Shown: positions 1 to 11,308 of the stretch, one piece after another | Numbering within the stretch: position 1 is the first letter of the stretch | Layout: every line of letters begins with the position of its first letter | Origin: Rhodopseudomonas sp. P2A-2r | Lineage (GTDB): Bacteria; Pseudomonadota; Alphaproteobacteria; Rhizobiales; Xanthobacteraceae | DNA length: 64,000 nt | Direction of reading: 5' to 3' | Assembly (NCBI RefSeq): GCF_026015985.1 | Contig: NZ_CP110389.1 | Location: 1,458,001 to 1,522,000, forward strand | Translations under genes and position numbers: made by a program | Notes under the pieces: model-generated | Told to the model about the DNA's origin: nothing | The model's database searches: none | The model's input: only the letters and a program-made list of their open reading frames with translations

Positions 1-2
1 TG

Positions 3-74
3 ACGCCGGTCACCGCCCGCAAGCCGCTCAGCATCAAGCCGCGCAAGGCGAAGGCTCCGCGCCGCAAGAATTGA
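3..74 (+). CDS. C-terminal end of an unidentified basic protein (partial)
   Basis: A reading frame open from the window edge ends at TGA 72-74. The 23 visible residues are rich in Lys, Arg and Pro and end in PRRKN. The gene starts outside the window, so no function can be given. Basic tails like this occur on DNA-binding and ribosomal proteins, but that is only a resemblance. Confidence 0.3.
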   Translation, partial: TPVTARKPLSIKPRKAKAPRRKN

Positions 75-237
75 AGCGATCGTTGCAGGACGGCGCATCG
101 GCCGTTCGCTGTGCCGGTCGGCAGCTTGGCCGAACTGCCGCGCTGTCAGTCAACCGGCCGGAAAGTCGCGCCGCGACAAGCTGACGCGTTGGTAACGATG
201 CCGTCAGGCCACATGTCCGGCGGTGAGGAGAATCATC

Positions 238-549
238 TTGAGCGCTGACTACAAAGCCGAGATCGACCGACATTTCACGCGGTTTGCCGACCGGTTGCCG
301 CCGAAACCGGCGCAGTTCATCAACTGGCTGCGCAGGCCCTCGTCCCGCCTGCTGAGAATTCCGCTCGCCGGACTATTGGTGGTGGGCGGGACCCTCAGCT
401 TTCTTCCCGTGCTCGGCCTGTGGATGCTGCCGCTTGGTGTGGCGTTGATCGCCCAGGACGTTCCCATCCTCGAGAAGCCGACGGCGAAGTCGCTGGGATG
501 GCTGGAGCGCAAGTGGGTCGAGCGTCAGCGCGCGAAACAACACAAATAG
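238..549 (+). CDS. small membrane-anchored hypothetical protein
   Basis: A 103-residue protein of unknown function. A hydrophobic stretch at about residues 40-75 (with GLLVVGGTLSFLPVLGLWML) probably forms one or two membrane segments, followed by a basic tail ending RQRAKQHK. I prefer the TTG start at 238 because GAGGAG lies 7 nt upstream; the in-frame GTG at 223 overlaps this ribosome site and has none of its own. It stands alone, with a short hairpin and T-run downstream. Confidence 0.7.
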   Translation: MSADYKAEIDRHFTRFADRLPPKPAQFINWLRRPSSRLLRIPLAGLLVVGGTLSFLPVLGLWMLPLGVALIAQDVPILEKPTAKSLGWLERKWVERQRAKQHK

Positions 550-576
550 CAGTTTGATAGTTGTCGCAGTCACGGT

Positions 577-600
577 TCAGTCGCACGACTGACTCATTTT
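577..600 (+). terminator. palindrome followed by T-run, weak terminator or operator
   Basis: TCAGTCG and CGACTGA form a 7-bp dyad around CA, followed by CTCATTTTT. It could end transcription of the small upstream gene. It resembles the dyad at 693-710, which is also followed by TTCATTTT, so the two may instead be a pair of protein-binding sites. Confidence 0.4.
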
Positions 601-692
601 TAGCCTGCTGCACCGCATTGTGTGCCTCAAAAGACAGCATGGCGGATAAACCCGACCGCTAAAGTGAAGCAGGCGATAAATTTTCCTTTAAC

Positions 693-710
693 GAATCAGC
701 GCGCTGATTC
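693..710 (+). promoter_or_regulatory. perfect 18-bp palindrome upstream of the ParA gene
   Basis: GAATCAGCG is followed directly by its reverse complement CGCTGATTC, 38 bp before the ParA-type start codon. The size, perfect symmetry and position suit an operator. The binding protein is unknown; self-regulation by the ParA-type protein is only a guess. Confidence 0.45.
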
Positions 711-747
711 ATTTTCGCCTTCTGGGGTCAATCAGGAGGCCGGACAT

Positions 748-1428
748 ATGAACGTTATTGTTTTTGCATCGCGTAAAGGTGGCTCGGGAAAAAGCACCCT
801 TGCCGCTCATCTTGCTGCACAGGTTCACAAGTCTTCCAAGCCGTGCCTGCTGATCGATGCCGATCCGCAGGGATCACTCACGCTTTGGCACAAGCTGCGG
901 GGCACCAACGAGCCGCCGCTGAAGGTTGCCAATCGCACCGTCAGCGAGATCGTCGCCGCCGCCAAGCGCGATGGAGTCGAGTGGGTGTTCATCGATACCC
1001 CGCCCAACACCTCGGCGGTCGTGGACGATGCCATCAAGAACGCCACCATGGTGATCATTCCGGCGCGTCCCGGCGTGTTCGACGTCAATGCCGTGCAGGA
1101 CACCATTCAAAGCTGCCGCTCCGCCCGCAAGCCCTATGCCGTCGTGATCAACGGTGCACCGGCGCGCCGGGACGACGTGGAGAGCCGCATCGTGACCATC
1201 GCGCGCGAAGCCCTCGCCAAGTTCAAGGCGCCGGTCTGGGCGGGCCAGATCACCAACCGCGCCGATCTGCTGATGGCGCTGGGCAACGGTGAAGGTGCAC
1301 GCGAATACGCCGCCGAGGGTCGCGCGGCCGGCGAAATCAGCAAGCTGTGGGCTGCCATCGAACGCTCGATCAAGGCGATCCGCGGCAGCGCATCGGCCAC
1401 CGGCACCATGCACAAGCAGGCGGCATAA
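748..1428 (+). CDS. ParA-family P-loop ATPase, orphan
   Basis: A 226-residue ParA/MinD-type ATPase. The deviant Walker A motif KGGSGKST is near residue 10, with IDADPQGSLTLW at about 38-50 and FIDTPPN as the Walker B/switch region near 80. The family moves or positions DNA and protein cargo by cycling between ATP-bound dimer and monomer. ATG 748 is chosen because AGGAGG lies 7 nt upstream and the Walker motif then sits near the N-terminus as usual. No parB or parS-like gene is adjacent, so a cargo-positioning or regulatory role is as likely as chromosome partition. A strong terminator follows. Confidence 0.85.
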   Translation: MNVIVFASRKGGSGKSTLAAHLAAQVHKSSKPCLLIDADPQGSLTLWHKLRGTNEPPLKVANRTVSEIVAAAKRDGVEWVFIDTPPNTSAVVDDAIKNATMVIIPARPGVFDVNAVQDTIQSCRSARKPYAVVINGAPARRDDVESRIVTIAREALAKFKAPVWAGQITNRADLLMALGNGEGAREYAAEGRAAGEISKLWAAIERSIKAIRGSASATGTMHKQAA

Positions 1429-1454
1429 TCTCCGTCTGACTCCGACGACTGAGG

Positions 1455-1477
1455 CGCGCGAGGTTCGCGCGTTTTTT
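1455..1477 (+). terminator. Rho-independent terminator after the ParA gene
   Basis: The 7-bp stem CGCGCGA/TCGCGCG has a 3-nt loop and is followed immediately by TTTTTT. It lies 27 bp after the ParA stop codon. Confidence 0.85.
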
Positions 1478-1591
1478 GCTGTGGGCGATCGGGCGGTGTT
1501 TGCGCGTGGCGTTGTCCGGCGCCGGCATCGCTGATGCCGAGCCTCTCGCGGTGAGCCTCGACGGCCACGTGCGGCAACCATGCCATCCACG

Positions 1592-1727
1592 CAAAAAAGC
1601 CGGACTCAAATGAGCCCGGCTTGAGGTATTGGCCACGTGAGGCCGACACAATCACCTTCCAAGAGGGATAACTGAGAACCCGCTCCGCTGGAGGAGGGGG
1701 ACAAAGCGCAGAACGGGCTCTCAGCGT
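1592..1727 (-). ncRNA. candidate trans-acting small RNA, about 135 nt
   Basis: No gene covers this interval, but the minus strand reads as a complete small-RNA unit. A sigma-70-like promoter lies at 1763-1734. The predicted 5' part pairs CTGAGAGCCCG with CGGGTTCTCAG and exposes CCCCCTCCTCC, an anti-Shine-Dalgarno-like stretch, in the loop. A second stem and a strong terminator follow. CCUCC-rich loops are typical of alphaproteobacterial small RNAs that mask ribosome sites. The Rfam family is not known to me, and the transcript is predicted, not observed. Confidence 0.6.
1593..1622 (-). terminator. Rho-independent terminator of the small RNA
   Basis: On the minus strand an 11-bp stem (AAGCCGGGCTC with GAGTCCGGCTT, one G-T pair) around a 4-nt loop runs into a T6 tract. 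It faces leftward only. Confidence 0.8.
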
Positions 1728-1733
1728 GCAAGG

Positions 1734-1763
1734 ATTATGTCCCCTGCCGGCGCTGGTGAGCAA
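1734..1763 (-). promoter_or_regulatory. promoter of the candidate small RNA
   Basis: Reading the minus strand, TTGCTC (1763-1758) and CATAAT (1739-1734) are separated by 18 nt. The predicted start is A1727, just before the first stem of the RNA. Confidence 0.55.
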
Positions 1764-1811
1764 CGCCTCACCTCGCATGTCAGTCATGCGAGTCCGGGGA
1801 TGGACTGGAAC

Positions 1812-2735
1812 TCACGAAGGCCAGCGCTGCGCCTTGCTGACGATGAAGTCGCGAAACACCTGGACACGTGCCACGGTCTTCAATTCTTCGGGATAGACGA
1901 AGTAGGTATCGAGCTGAATCGAGTCGGACTCGCTGAACAGCTGCACCAGTCGGTTGTTCTCCTCGACCAGATAGTCGGGCAGGGCGGCGATGCCGAGGCC
2001 CTGCTGGCAGGCGCGCACCAGGCCAAGGACGTTGTTGACCTTGAAATAGGGCTCACGCGGACCGGATCCATTGCGCCCGGCCTCGATCAGCCAGGCGCGG
2101 TTCTGCAGGTGCACGGCGACCTGGCTGTCGCTCAGCATGATGATGCGATGGCCATCGAGTTCTTCCAGCGTGCGCGGCGTGCCGAAATGCTTGACGTATT
2201 CGGGCGAGCAATAGGCGTGGAAGCCCATCGCGAACAGCTTGCGCTGGATCAGGTCGGGCTGGGTCGGCTTGCGGGTGCGGATGGCCACGTCGGCCTCGCG
2301 CATCGACAGGTCGAGTTCCTCGTCGGTGACGATCAGTGAGATCCTGATTTCAGGATACAGCGCGGTGAATTCGCCGAGTCGCGGAATCAGCCAGTTGATG
2401 CCGACGCCGGGGGTGGTGGTGACCTTGAGATCGCCGCTCGGCCGTTCGCGGCTGTCGGTGAGCTTGGCGCGTGCCGCCTGCAACTGCATGAACACGTCAT
2501 GGGCGGTGCGGAACAACAGGTCGCCCTGTTCGGTGAGGATCAGGCCGCGGGCATGGCGATGAAACAGTGAGACCGACAGTTCCTGCTCTAGCGCGCTGAC
2601 CTGGCGCGACACCGCCGACTGCGACAGCCCGAGTTGTTCGCCGGCATGGGTGAAGCTTCCCGCCTCCGCCGCCGCGTGAAACACCTTCAGCTTATCCCAG
2701 TCCATATCCGTGAATCCGTCGCGAGTTCGTGCCAT
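1812..2735 (-). CDS. LysR-family transcriptional regulator
   Basis: 307 residues with an N-terminal winged helix-turn-helix at about 13-70 (AGEQLGLSQSAVSRQVSALE) and a LysR substrate-binding domain at about 100-300. LysR proteins bind a small effector and activate or repress nearby genes. The start codon has GGAG six bases upstream and lies 2 bp after the trxB stop, so trxB and this gene are probably one transcript. The effector is not evident; the link to thioredoxin reductase suggests redox control, which is inference. Confidence 0.9.
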   Translation of the reverse strand: MARTRDGFTDMDWDKLKVFHAAAEAGSFTHAGEQLGLSQSAVSRQVSALEQELSVSLFHRHARGLILTEQGDLLFRTAHDVFMQLQAARAKLTDSRERPSGDLKVTTTPGVGINWLIPRLGEFTALYPEIRISLIVTDEELDLSMREADVAIRTRKPTQPDLIQRKLFAMGFHAYCSPEYVKHFGTPRTLEELDGHRIIMLSDSQVAVHLQNRAWLIEAGRNGSGPREPYFKVNNVLGLVRACQQGLGIAALPDYLVEENNRLVQLFSESDSIQLDTYFVYPEELKTVARVQVFRDFIVSKAQRWPS

Positions 2736-2737
2736 GA

Positions 2738-3703
2738 TTACTCCGCCGCTGCGCGGTCGTGGGCGTGTGCAGCCAGATAACGTTCGACTTCGAGCGCGGC
2801 CATGCAGCCCATGCCAGCAGCGGTGACCGCCTGGCGCCAGGTTTCATCGGCCACGTCGCCGGCGGCGAATACGCCGGGCACCGACGTCGCGGTCGAATTC
2901 GGCGCAACCTCGACATAGCCCGACGGCCGCAATTTGATCTGGCCCTTGACCAGGTCGGTGGCCGGGGCGTGGCCGATGGCGATGAACACGCCGTCGGCGG
3001 GAACGTCCGTCGTCGCACCGGTCTTGACGTTCTTCAGCCGCACATGGGTGACCTTGGCGGGACCCGCGGTGCCGCAGATCTCGTCGATCGCCGAATCCCA
3101 GATCACCTTGATCTTGGGATGCTTGAACAGTCGCTCCTGCAGGATGCGTTCGGCGCGGAAATGATCGCGGCGGTGGACGATGGTGACCGAGGCGGCGAAG
3201 TTGGTCAGGAACAGCGCTTCCTCGACCGCGGTGTTGCCGCCGCCGACCACCACGACGTCCTTGCCGCGATAGAAGAAGCCATCGCAGGTGGCGCAGGCGG
3301 AGACGCCGCCGCCCTGAAACTGCTCCTCCGAGGGGATGCCGAGCCAGCGCGCCTGCGCGCCGGTGGCCAGGATCACGGTTTCGGCCAGATAGATGTCGCC
3401 GCTGTCGCAGACCAGCCGGAACGGGCGCTGCGCCAGATCGAGCTCGGTGACGAGGTCGGTGACGATTTTCGTGCCCACATGGGCCGCCTGCTTTTCCATC
3501 TGCTCCATCAGCCACGGGCCCTGGATCACATCGGCGAAGCCGGGATAGTTTTCCACGTCGGTGGTGATGGTGAGCTGCCCACCCGGCTGGATGCCCTGGA
3601 TCAGCACGGGCTCCAGCATCGCCCGCGCGGCATAGATCGCTGCGGTGTAGCCGGCGGGACCGGAACCGATAATGACAACTTTGGCGTGGATGGGGGCGGC
3701 CAT
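2738..3703 (-). CDS. trxB: thioredoxin-disulfide reductase
   Basis: 321 residues, the usual length for bacterial NADPH-dependent thioredoxin reductase, a cytosolic flavoenzyme that keeps thioredoxin reduced. It has an FAD-binding motif near the N-terminus (IIGSGPAGYTAAIYAARA), the redox-active CATC motif at about 140, an NADPH-binding VVGGGNTAVEEA at about 155-165, and the C-terminal FAD site GVFAAGDVAD. It is the first gene of a two-gene unit with the LysR regulator and is divergent from an Lrp-type regulator across a 224-bp AT-rich promoter region. Confidence 0.97.
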   Translation of the reverse strand: MAAPIHAKVVIIGSGPAGYTAAIYAARAMLEPVLIQGIQPGGQLTITTDVENYPGFADVIQGPWLMEQMEKQAAHVGTKIVTDLVTELDLAQRPFRLVCDSGDIYLAETVILATGAQARWLGIPSEEQFQGGGVSACATCDGFFYRGKDVVVVGGGNTAVEEALFLTNFAASVTIVHRRDHFRAERILQERLFKHPKIKVIWDSAIDEICGTAGPAKVTHVRLKNVKTGATTDVPADGVFIAIGHAPATDLVKGQIKLRPSGYVEVAPNSTATSVPGVFAAGDVADETWRQAVTAAGMGCMAALEVERYLAAHAHDRAAAE

Positions 3704-3927
3704 GGTCAGAATCCCTTTCTGAAGGGAAATTGGTCAGTTGTGATGCGAAATGCTCACGCGACAGCGTCGCGGCGACCGGAAAGTGGCAAATCCGAGTCTG
3801 ACTTAAGTCTAGGTTATCTGGCGAGCTATGCAAGAATTGCAATCCGTCCACGCAGATTTTCCACGGATGACGCTTAATTTCTGCACCGCACGCGCAATAA
3901 AATTGCGCCAAACCGGGCGCTTAGGCT

Positions 3928-4464
3928 ATGAACTTGGGGGAAGAGAACGAACCGACCTCTGCCACCAGCCAGGACCTGCCCCGCGTGCCGAAAAGTCTCG
4001 ACGAGATCGACCTCAAGATTCTCAGTGAAATCCAGGCCGACGGCCGCATCACCAATGTGGAACTGGCGCGCCGGGTCGGCATTTCGCCGCCGCCCTGCCT
4101 GCGCCGGGTGCGTACGCTGGAAGAGGCCGGCTACATCCAGGGCTATCGTGGCCTGCTCGATCCGCGGCTGCTCGGCTTCGACGTCACGGTGTTCGCCTCG
4201 GTCCACCTGTCGAGCCAAGCCGACGCCGACCTCAAGGCGTTCGAGGATTTCGTCCGCAAGGAGCCGCTGGTGCGGGAATGCTGGATGCTGTCCGGCGAGA
4301 TCGACTTCATCCTGAAATGCGTGGCGCCGGACATGGCGACGTTCCAGGAGTTCGTCGGCCAGCTCACCGCCGCGCCGCACGTGCGGAACGTGCGCACGTC
4401 GCTGGTGCTGCACAACTCGAAATATGCCGCCGCTGTGCCGCTGGAGCTCAAGGTCGCGGGCTGA
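3928..4464 (+). CDS. Lrp/AsnC-family transcriptional regulator
   Basis: 178 residues. The helix-turn-helix is at about 25-75 (LARRVGISPPPCLRRVRTLE), followed by a RAM ligand-binding domain at about 85-165. The first 20 residues, before SLDEIDLKIL, are unusually long and polar for the family. ATG 3928 has no clear ribosome site, so a later in-frame start is possible. These proteins form octamers and respond to amino acids. Its targets are not evident; it may regulate itself and the divergent trxB. Confidence 0.88.
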   Translation: MNLGEENEPTSATSQDLPRVPKSLDEIDLKILSEIQADGRITNVELARRVGISPPPCLRRVRTLEEAGYIQGYRGLLDPRLLGFDVTVFASVHLSSQADADLKAFEDFVRKEPLVRECWMLSGEIDFILKCVAPDMATFQEFVGQLTAAPHVRNVRTSLVLHNSKYAAAVPLELKVAG

Positions 4465-4467
4465 TTC

Positions 4468-4520
4468 ACTTGCCCCGGACGCGGAGCAGCACTTCGTGAT
4501 GCGCCGCGTCCGGGGCAAGT
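4468..4520. repeat. palindromic intergenic repeat, CCGGACGCGG class
   Basis: Perfect 17-bp arms ACTTGCCCCGGACGCGG and its complement flank a 19-nt loop containing AGCAGCACTTCGTGATGCG. It starts 4 bp after the Lrp gene stop and can serve as its terminator. Related copies, less perfect, are at 13991-14135 and 24963-25105. Confidence 0.75.
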
Positions 4521-4534
4521 AATTGCGATGCACG

Positions 4535-4565
4535 AAAAAGCCCGCGTTGAGAACAACGCGGGCTT
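4535..4565 (-). terminator. Rho-independent terminator of the DoxX gene
   Basis: The 12-bp perfect stem AAGCCCGCGTTG/CAACGCGGGCTT has a 4-nt loop. On the minus strand it is followed by TTTTT, 20 bp after the DoxX stop. Confidence 0.85.
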
Positions 4566-4584
4566 CCCGAAGTCGAAGGAAATC

Positions 4585-5001
4585 TCAGCTCTTCTTGCGC
4601 AGCATCGCGTCGAGGCTGATCGGGCCGCCGCCGGACGTCGCCAGATACAGGCAGGCGAAGCAGAACAGAATCGCGGCGGTGCCGCCGTTGAGCAGCGGCA
4701 GGAACACCGGCTCGGCGCCCTTGAACATGTGGCCGATGAAGTACGCGAACGCCATTTCGCCCGCGAGGATGAAGGCCACCAGACGGCTGAAAAGACCGAC
4801 CATCAGCAACGCGCCGAGAACGAGTTCTATAGTGCCTGCCGCACCGATCAGCGAAAATAGTTCGACCTTGGCGAAATACGGCACGGCCGGAAACTTGAAG
4901 ATCTTCGCGACGCCGTACTGAAACAGCAGCAGGCCGGTGATGAAGCGAAACAGGCTGAGCGCCGCCGGCTGATACTTGGCGGCGATGGAATCGAAATTCA
5001 T
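4585..5001 (-). CDS. DoxX-family integral membrane protein
   Basis: 138 residues with four predicted membrane helices and the DoxX pattern (FRFITGLLLFQYGVAKIFKF, then GTIELVLGALLMVGLF). DoxX proteins are small inner-membrane proteins linked to redox stress and quinone-dependent processes in some species; the role here is unknown. ATG 5001 (MNFDSIAAKYQP) is preferred to the upstream start because TGGGGGACT precedes it and the extra N-terminus would be atypical. It is transcribed alone and has its own terminator. Confidence 0.85.
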   Translation of the reverse strand: MNFDSIAAKYQPAALSLFRFITGLLLFQYGVAKIFKFPAVPYFAKVELFSLIGAAGTIELVLGALLMVGLFSRLVAFILAGEMAFAYFIGHMFKGAEPVFLPLLNGGTAAILFCFACLYLATSGGGPISLDAMLRKKS

Positions 5002-5188
5002 GAATAGTCCCCCAGTCGAGATGTAGACGATTGTGATGCGAGTAGTGCGTTGTCCGAACACGATTGAAAGCAGTTTTCAAGCCAACCGCGTTCAAAAGCA
5101 CAGGCCTGTTAAACACAGCCGCGTGACAATTATTCCGGTCTTCCTCGCTTTTGATTGATCGGCGGGACGGACGGTTGCATGGCGCAGC

Positions 5189-5214
5189 AAAAGGCCGCGG
5201 TGGGCGCGGCCTTT
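5189..5214 (-). terminator. Rho-independent terminator of greA
   Basis: The GC-rich stem AAGGCCGCG/CGCGGCCTT is followed by TTTTG on the minus strand, 25 bp after the greA stop. Confidence 0.8.
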
Positions 5215-5238
5215 GTTGCTGGTGGCTATGCGAAAGGC

Positions 5239-5715
5239 TCAGCGCCACTCAACCTTGGTGATCTCGTAGGCCTTGGCGCCGCCGGGAGCAACGACCTCGA
5301 CGGAGGTCCCCTTGGCCTTGCCGATCAGCGCGCGCGCCAATGGCGAGGTGATCGAGATGCGGCCCTTCTTGGCGTCGGCTTCCGGCTCGCCGACGATCTG
5401 CCAGACCGCCTTCTTCTCGGTGTCCTCGTCGATCAGAGTCACGGTGGCGCCGAACATGATGGTGTCGCCGGAGAGCTTGCTGATGTCGATGATCTCGGCA
5501 CGCGCCAGCTTGTCCTCGAGTTCGTTGATGCGACCCTCGTTGTGCGACTGCTCTTCCTTCGCGGCGTGATATTCGGCGTTTTCCGACAGGTCGCCATGGG
5601 AGCGGGCTTCGGCAATCTGCTCGATGATCCGCGGGCGGTTCACCGTCTGACGCTCCTTCAATTCAACCTCGAGGGCGGCATAGCCGCCGGCGGTCATCGG
5701 GACCTTCTCAACCAT
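5239..5715 (-). CDS. greA: transcription elongation factor GreA
   Basis: 158 residues, exactly the usual GreA length, when started at [12 protein letters not shown]; a purine-rich ribosome site (GAGGACGAAGAAAG) precedes this ATG. The N-terminal coiled coil, with the [16 protein letters not shown] tip that reaches the RNA polymerase active site, spans about 1-75. A C-terminal FKBP-like domain ends in [10 protein letters not shown]. GreA rescues backtracked polymerase by stimulating transcript cleavage. It lies downstream of carB on the same strand after a 275-bp gap. Confidence 0.97.
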   Translation of the reverse strand: MVEKVPMTAGGYAALEVELKERQTVNRPRIIEQIAEARSHGDLSENAEYHAAKEEQSHNEGRINELEDKLARAEIIDISKLSGDTIMFGATVTLIDEDTEKKAVWQIVGEPEADAKKGRISITSPLARALIGKAKGTSVEVVAPGGAKAYEITKVEWR

Positions 5716-5924
5716 CTTTCTTCGTCCTCTAACGTCATGCATACGCCGATGCGGCGCACGCATTACAGTGCAATTTGGCAGGTGGCGGCGCAGCGATGCG
5801 CGCAGCCTCATGTCGTCCGGATCATCGATCGAAGCAGGATCTTATCACAAATCAGGACAGCGGGTCCGGATCATGCGGCCGACCGTGCTCTCACGTGCGA
5901 ACAAGCGCCGAAACAGAACAATGA

Positions 5925-5948
5925 CATGACTGGCGAGTTCCAGTCATG
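5925..5948 (-). terminator. possible terminator after carB
   Basis: The 9-bp perfect stem CATGACTGG/CCAGTCATG has a 6-nt loop. On the minus strand it continues TCATTGTTCTGTTT, a loose T-rich tail, 43 bp after the carB stop. It is weak by classical criteria. Confidence 0.45.
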
Positions 5949-5990
5949 CCCTGTTTATTGCTGATCGGGTCCGGTCAGGCCCGGCCGGGA

Positions 5991-9320
<3,330 letters not shown>

Positions 9321-9350
9321 TGCATCTCGCGAGTGGTGTCAAATCGGCAC

Positions 9351-9377
9351 AAAAAGGGCGCGCGTGTCGCGCGTCCC
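9351..9377 (-). terminator. Rho-independent terminator upstream of carB
   Basis: On the minus strand GGGACGCGCG pairs with CGCGCGCCC around ACA and runs into TTTTT. It lies between the tRNA-shaped element and carB. It could end the tRNA-like transcript or act as an attenuator in the carB leader; I favour the former. Confidence 0.65.
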
Positions 9378-9571
9378 TTGGGCCTGGGCGCCGAGCCAAC
9401 CTCGAAGTCAAAGTCGACCCCGCGCGCGGCTGTCTTTAGACCACATTGCCGGGGCGGGGAAGGCTTTTGAAGCCGCCGTCAACCGGGAATATACCGGCGC
9501 GGATCGCTCGTCGAAGCAAGGTGGGGCGGCCTTCGTGGCAATAGGGCTTGCCGAGCCGAAGCGGCGGAGGC

Positions 9572-9644
9572 TGGAGGCCCGGCCTGGACTTGAACCAGGA
9601 TGAAGAGCGATGCACTGCCCCCGCGTAACTTCCGCCACCGGGCC
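9572..9644 (-). ncRNA. tRNA-shaped element with encoded CCA, no canonical anticodon arm
   Basis: The 73-nt minus-strand sequence has a perfect 7-bp acceptor stem GGCCCGG/CCGGGCC and a perfect T arm (CCTGG, loop TTCAAGT, CCAGG). It also has TG at positions 8-9, a short D-like arm GCG/CGC, a T discriminator and genomic CCA. The middle does not fold into a standard 5-bp/7-nt anticodon arm. The best fit has loop CAGTGCA with A instead of the usual U33. TATGAT lies just upstream on that strand and a terminator lies downstream. It may be a degenerate tRNA or a tRNA-like RNA. Confidence 0.5.
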
Positions 9645-9726
9645 GCCGACGATCATACCGATCATAGGCCGGCAGGCCACTTTTAATTACCGGTAGGCTT
9701 AAGAATGTCTATGCGCCGGGAAGGTA

Positions 9727-10422
9727 TCAGAGGGCGTGCTGGGCGACGAACGTCATGCGCCATGGGTTATGGCCGATGTTGGCGGGGACCCGCGTGGCGG
9801 CGAAGCCCGCCGTCTGGAGCCGGGCGATCATCTCGGCATCGCTGTAACGCTGCAGCCCGACCTTGGCCCGCAACTGCCGGTAGTCCGACAGCGCGGTGCG
9901 CACCAGTCCCCAGAGCGCATCCTTCATGAAGCCGTGGGTCCAGGCGAGGCGGAGCAGGGCGATCACGTCGCGGCCCATTCCGGTCTCCGGCGCCAGCACA
10001 TCGCCCACCACCAGCCGCCCGGCGGGCTTCAGCAGGCGGCGGATCACCGCGAAAGCCGAGTCCAGCTCGGCCGGGCTCATGTACTGGCTGACCGAGTTCA
10101 TGATCGCCAGATCGACGGAGTTTTCGGCCAGGCCCGGCAATTCGTCGAGCGACCGCACCTCGATTTTGGCATTGCTGGCAAAGCGGGCCGCCAGCCGGCC
10201 GCGAACCCCCGGCGCGGGCTCGGACAGAATCAGCCTGCCGCAGGCCTCGGCCACACGGCCGGCGGACAGCGCCTCGCCGCAGGCAAAGTCCAGCACCACG
10301 GCGTCGGGCGCCCCGATGTAGCCGATAATTTCCCGGGCAATGACCTCGAAGTGCACGTCACGATGCAGCCTGCTGGCATAAATCGTGTGCGTGGAATCGT
10401 AATAATCGATCCATTCGTCCAT
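9727..10422 (-). CDS. class I SAM-dependent methyltransferase
   Basis: 231 residues. The SAM-binding motif I is VVLDFACGEALSAGRVAEAC at about 42-60, with an acidic motif near 67 (LSEP), then LDELPGLAENSVDLAIMNSV and a motif near 115-125 typical of ubiE-type methyltransferases. The substrate is unknown. A YDSTHTIYASRLHRDVHFE segment precedes the core. It is monocistronic, divergent from the Dps gene. Confidence 0.8.
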   Translation of the reverse strand: MDEWIDYYDSTHTIYASRLHRDVHFEVIAREIIGYIGAPDAVVLDFACGEALSAGRVAEACGRLILSEPAPGVRGRLAARFASNAKIEVRSLDELPGLAENSVDLAIMNSVSQYMSPAELDSAFAVIRRLLKPAGRLVVGDVLAPETGMGRDVIALLRLAWTHGFMKDALWGLVRTALSDYRQLRAKVGLQRYSDAEMIARLQTAGFAATRVPANIGHNPWRMTFVAQHAL

Positions 10423-10678
10423 GGGGCTAGGGCCTGGTTATTGTTTGTTCCGCCGATGGAACCTGGATAATCGTGCTGCGTTAGGCATTCTCTAGAGCGT
10501 TTTGGCGTCAAGGGAAACCTCTTCACTCCTGTAAAACCTGTCGGGTTTCATCGTGAAGACGTGATCTTTGTTCAAGACAGTCGGGCAGGCTTGGGGAGAA
10601 TGACCGGATTCTGTTGCCGCATCGCTCCGCCGCTTGAGCGTCGAATCAGCGTTCCCAAATGTCAAAGGAAGGTCCACC

Positions 10679-11209
10679 GTGAGTAAAACACCCACTGCAA
10701 GCAAAGTTGCTCCCGATCTCGATACGCCGACCGATCTGCCGTCCGCGGCCGTGGAGAAGATCTCCAAGACGTTGAACGTGCTGCTCGCCGACGCCTTCGC
10801 GCTCTACCTCAAGACCAAGAACTTCCATTGGCACATCAGCGGCCGGCATTTCCGGGATTATCACCTGATGCTCGACGAGCAGTCGGATCAGATTTTCGCC
10901 ACCACCGATGCGCTGGCGGAGCGGGTCCGCAAGGTCGGCGGCCGGACCGTGCGCTCGATCGGCGAGATCGCCAAGCTGCAGACCATCAAGGACAACAACG
11001 AGGACTATGTTCCGCCGCGTGAAATGCTGCGCGAACTGATGAACGACAACAAGGCGATGGCCGCCGCGATGCGCAAGGCGCACAAGGTCGTCGACGACGT
11101 CGAGGACGCCGCCACCGCCGGGCTGCTGGAAAACTTCATCGATGAGACCGAGCGCAGGACCTGGTTCCTGTTCGAGGCCAGCCGTCAGGAAGGCGGCAAC
11201 GAGGACTAA
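10679..11209 (+). CDS. dps: Dps-family ferritin-like DNA-binding/ferroxidase protein
   Basis: 176 residues from GTG 10679, which has AAAGGAAGG upstream; an in-frame ATG at 10634 lacks a ribosome site. The Dps ferroxidase signature is present: KTKNFHWHISGRHFRDYHLM, then LDEQSDQIFATTDALAERVR. Dps proteins form 12-mers that store iron, consume peroxide and bind DNA under stress. The N-terminal tail (SKTPTASK) is short and only mildly basic. A terminator follows 25 bp after the stop. Confidence 0.92.
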   Translation: MSKTPTASKVAPDLDTPTDLPSAAVEKISKTLNVLLADAFALYLKTKNFHWHISGRHFRDYHLMLDEQSDQIFATTDALAERVRKVGGRTVRSIGEIAKLQTIKDNNEDYVPPREMLRELMNDNKAMAAAMRKAHKVVDDVEDAATAGLLENFIDETERRTWFLFEASRQEGGNED

Positions 11210-11234
11210 GCGTCGTCCATCAGGCGATGATCCG

Positions 11235-11267
11235 GAAGCCCTCTCCGCAAGGAGGGGCTTCTTTTAT
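11235..11267 (+). terminator. Rho-independent terminator after dps
   Basis: The near-perfect 11-bp stem GAAGCCCTCTCC/GGAGGGGCTTC around GCAA is followed by TTTTATT. Confidence 0.8.
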
Positions 11268-11308
11268 TCCTGGTCGGCGCCGCGGCGACCAGCGCCGTCT
11301 CGCCCGTA

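Noticed and set aside
10485..10580. CTCTAGAGCGTTTTGGCGTC segment before dps
   Set aside because: It resembles a repeat common in Rhizobiales, but only a short degenerate part is visible, too little to call.
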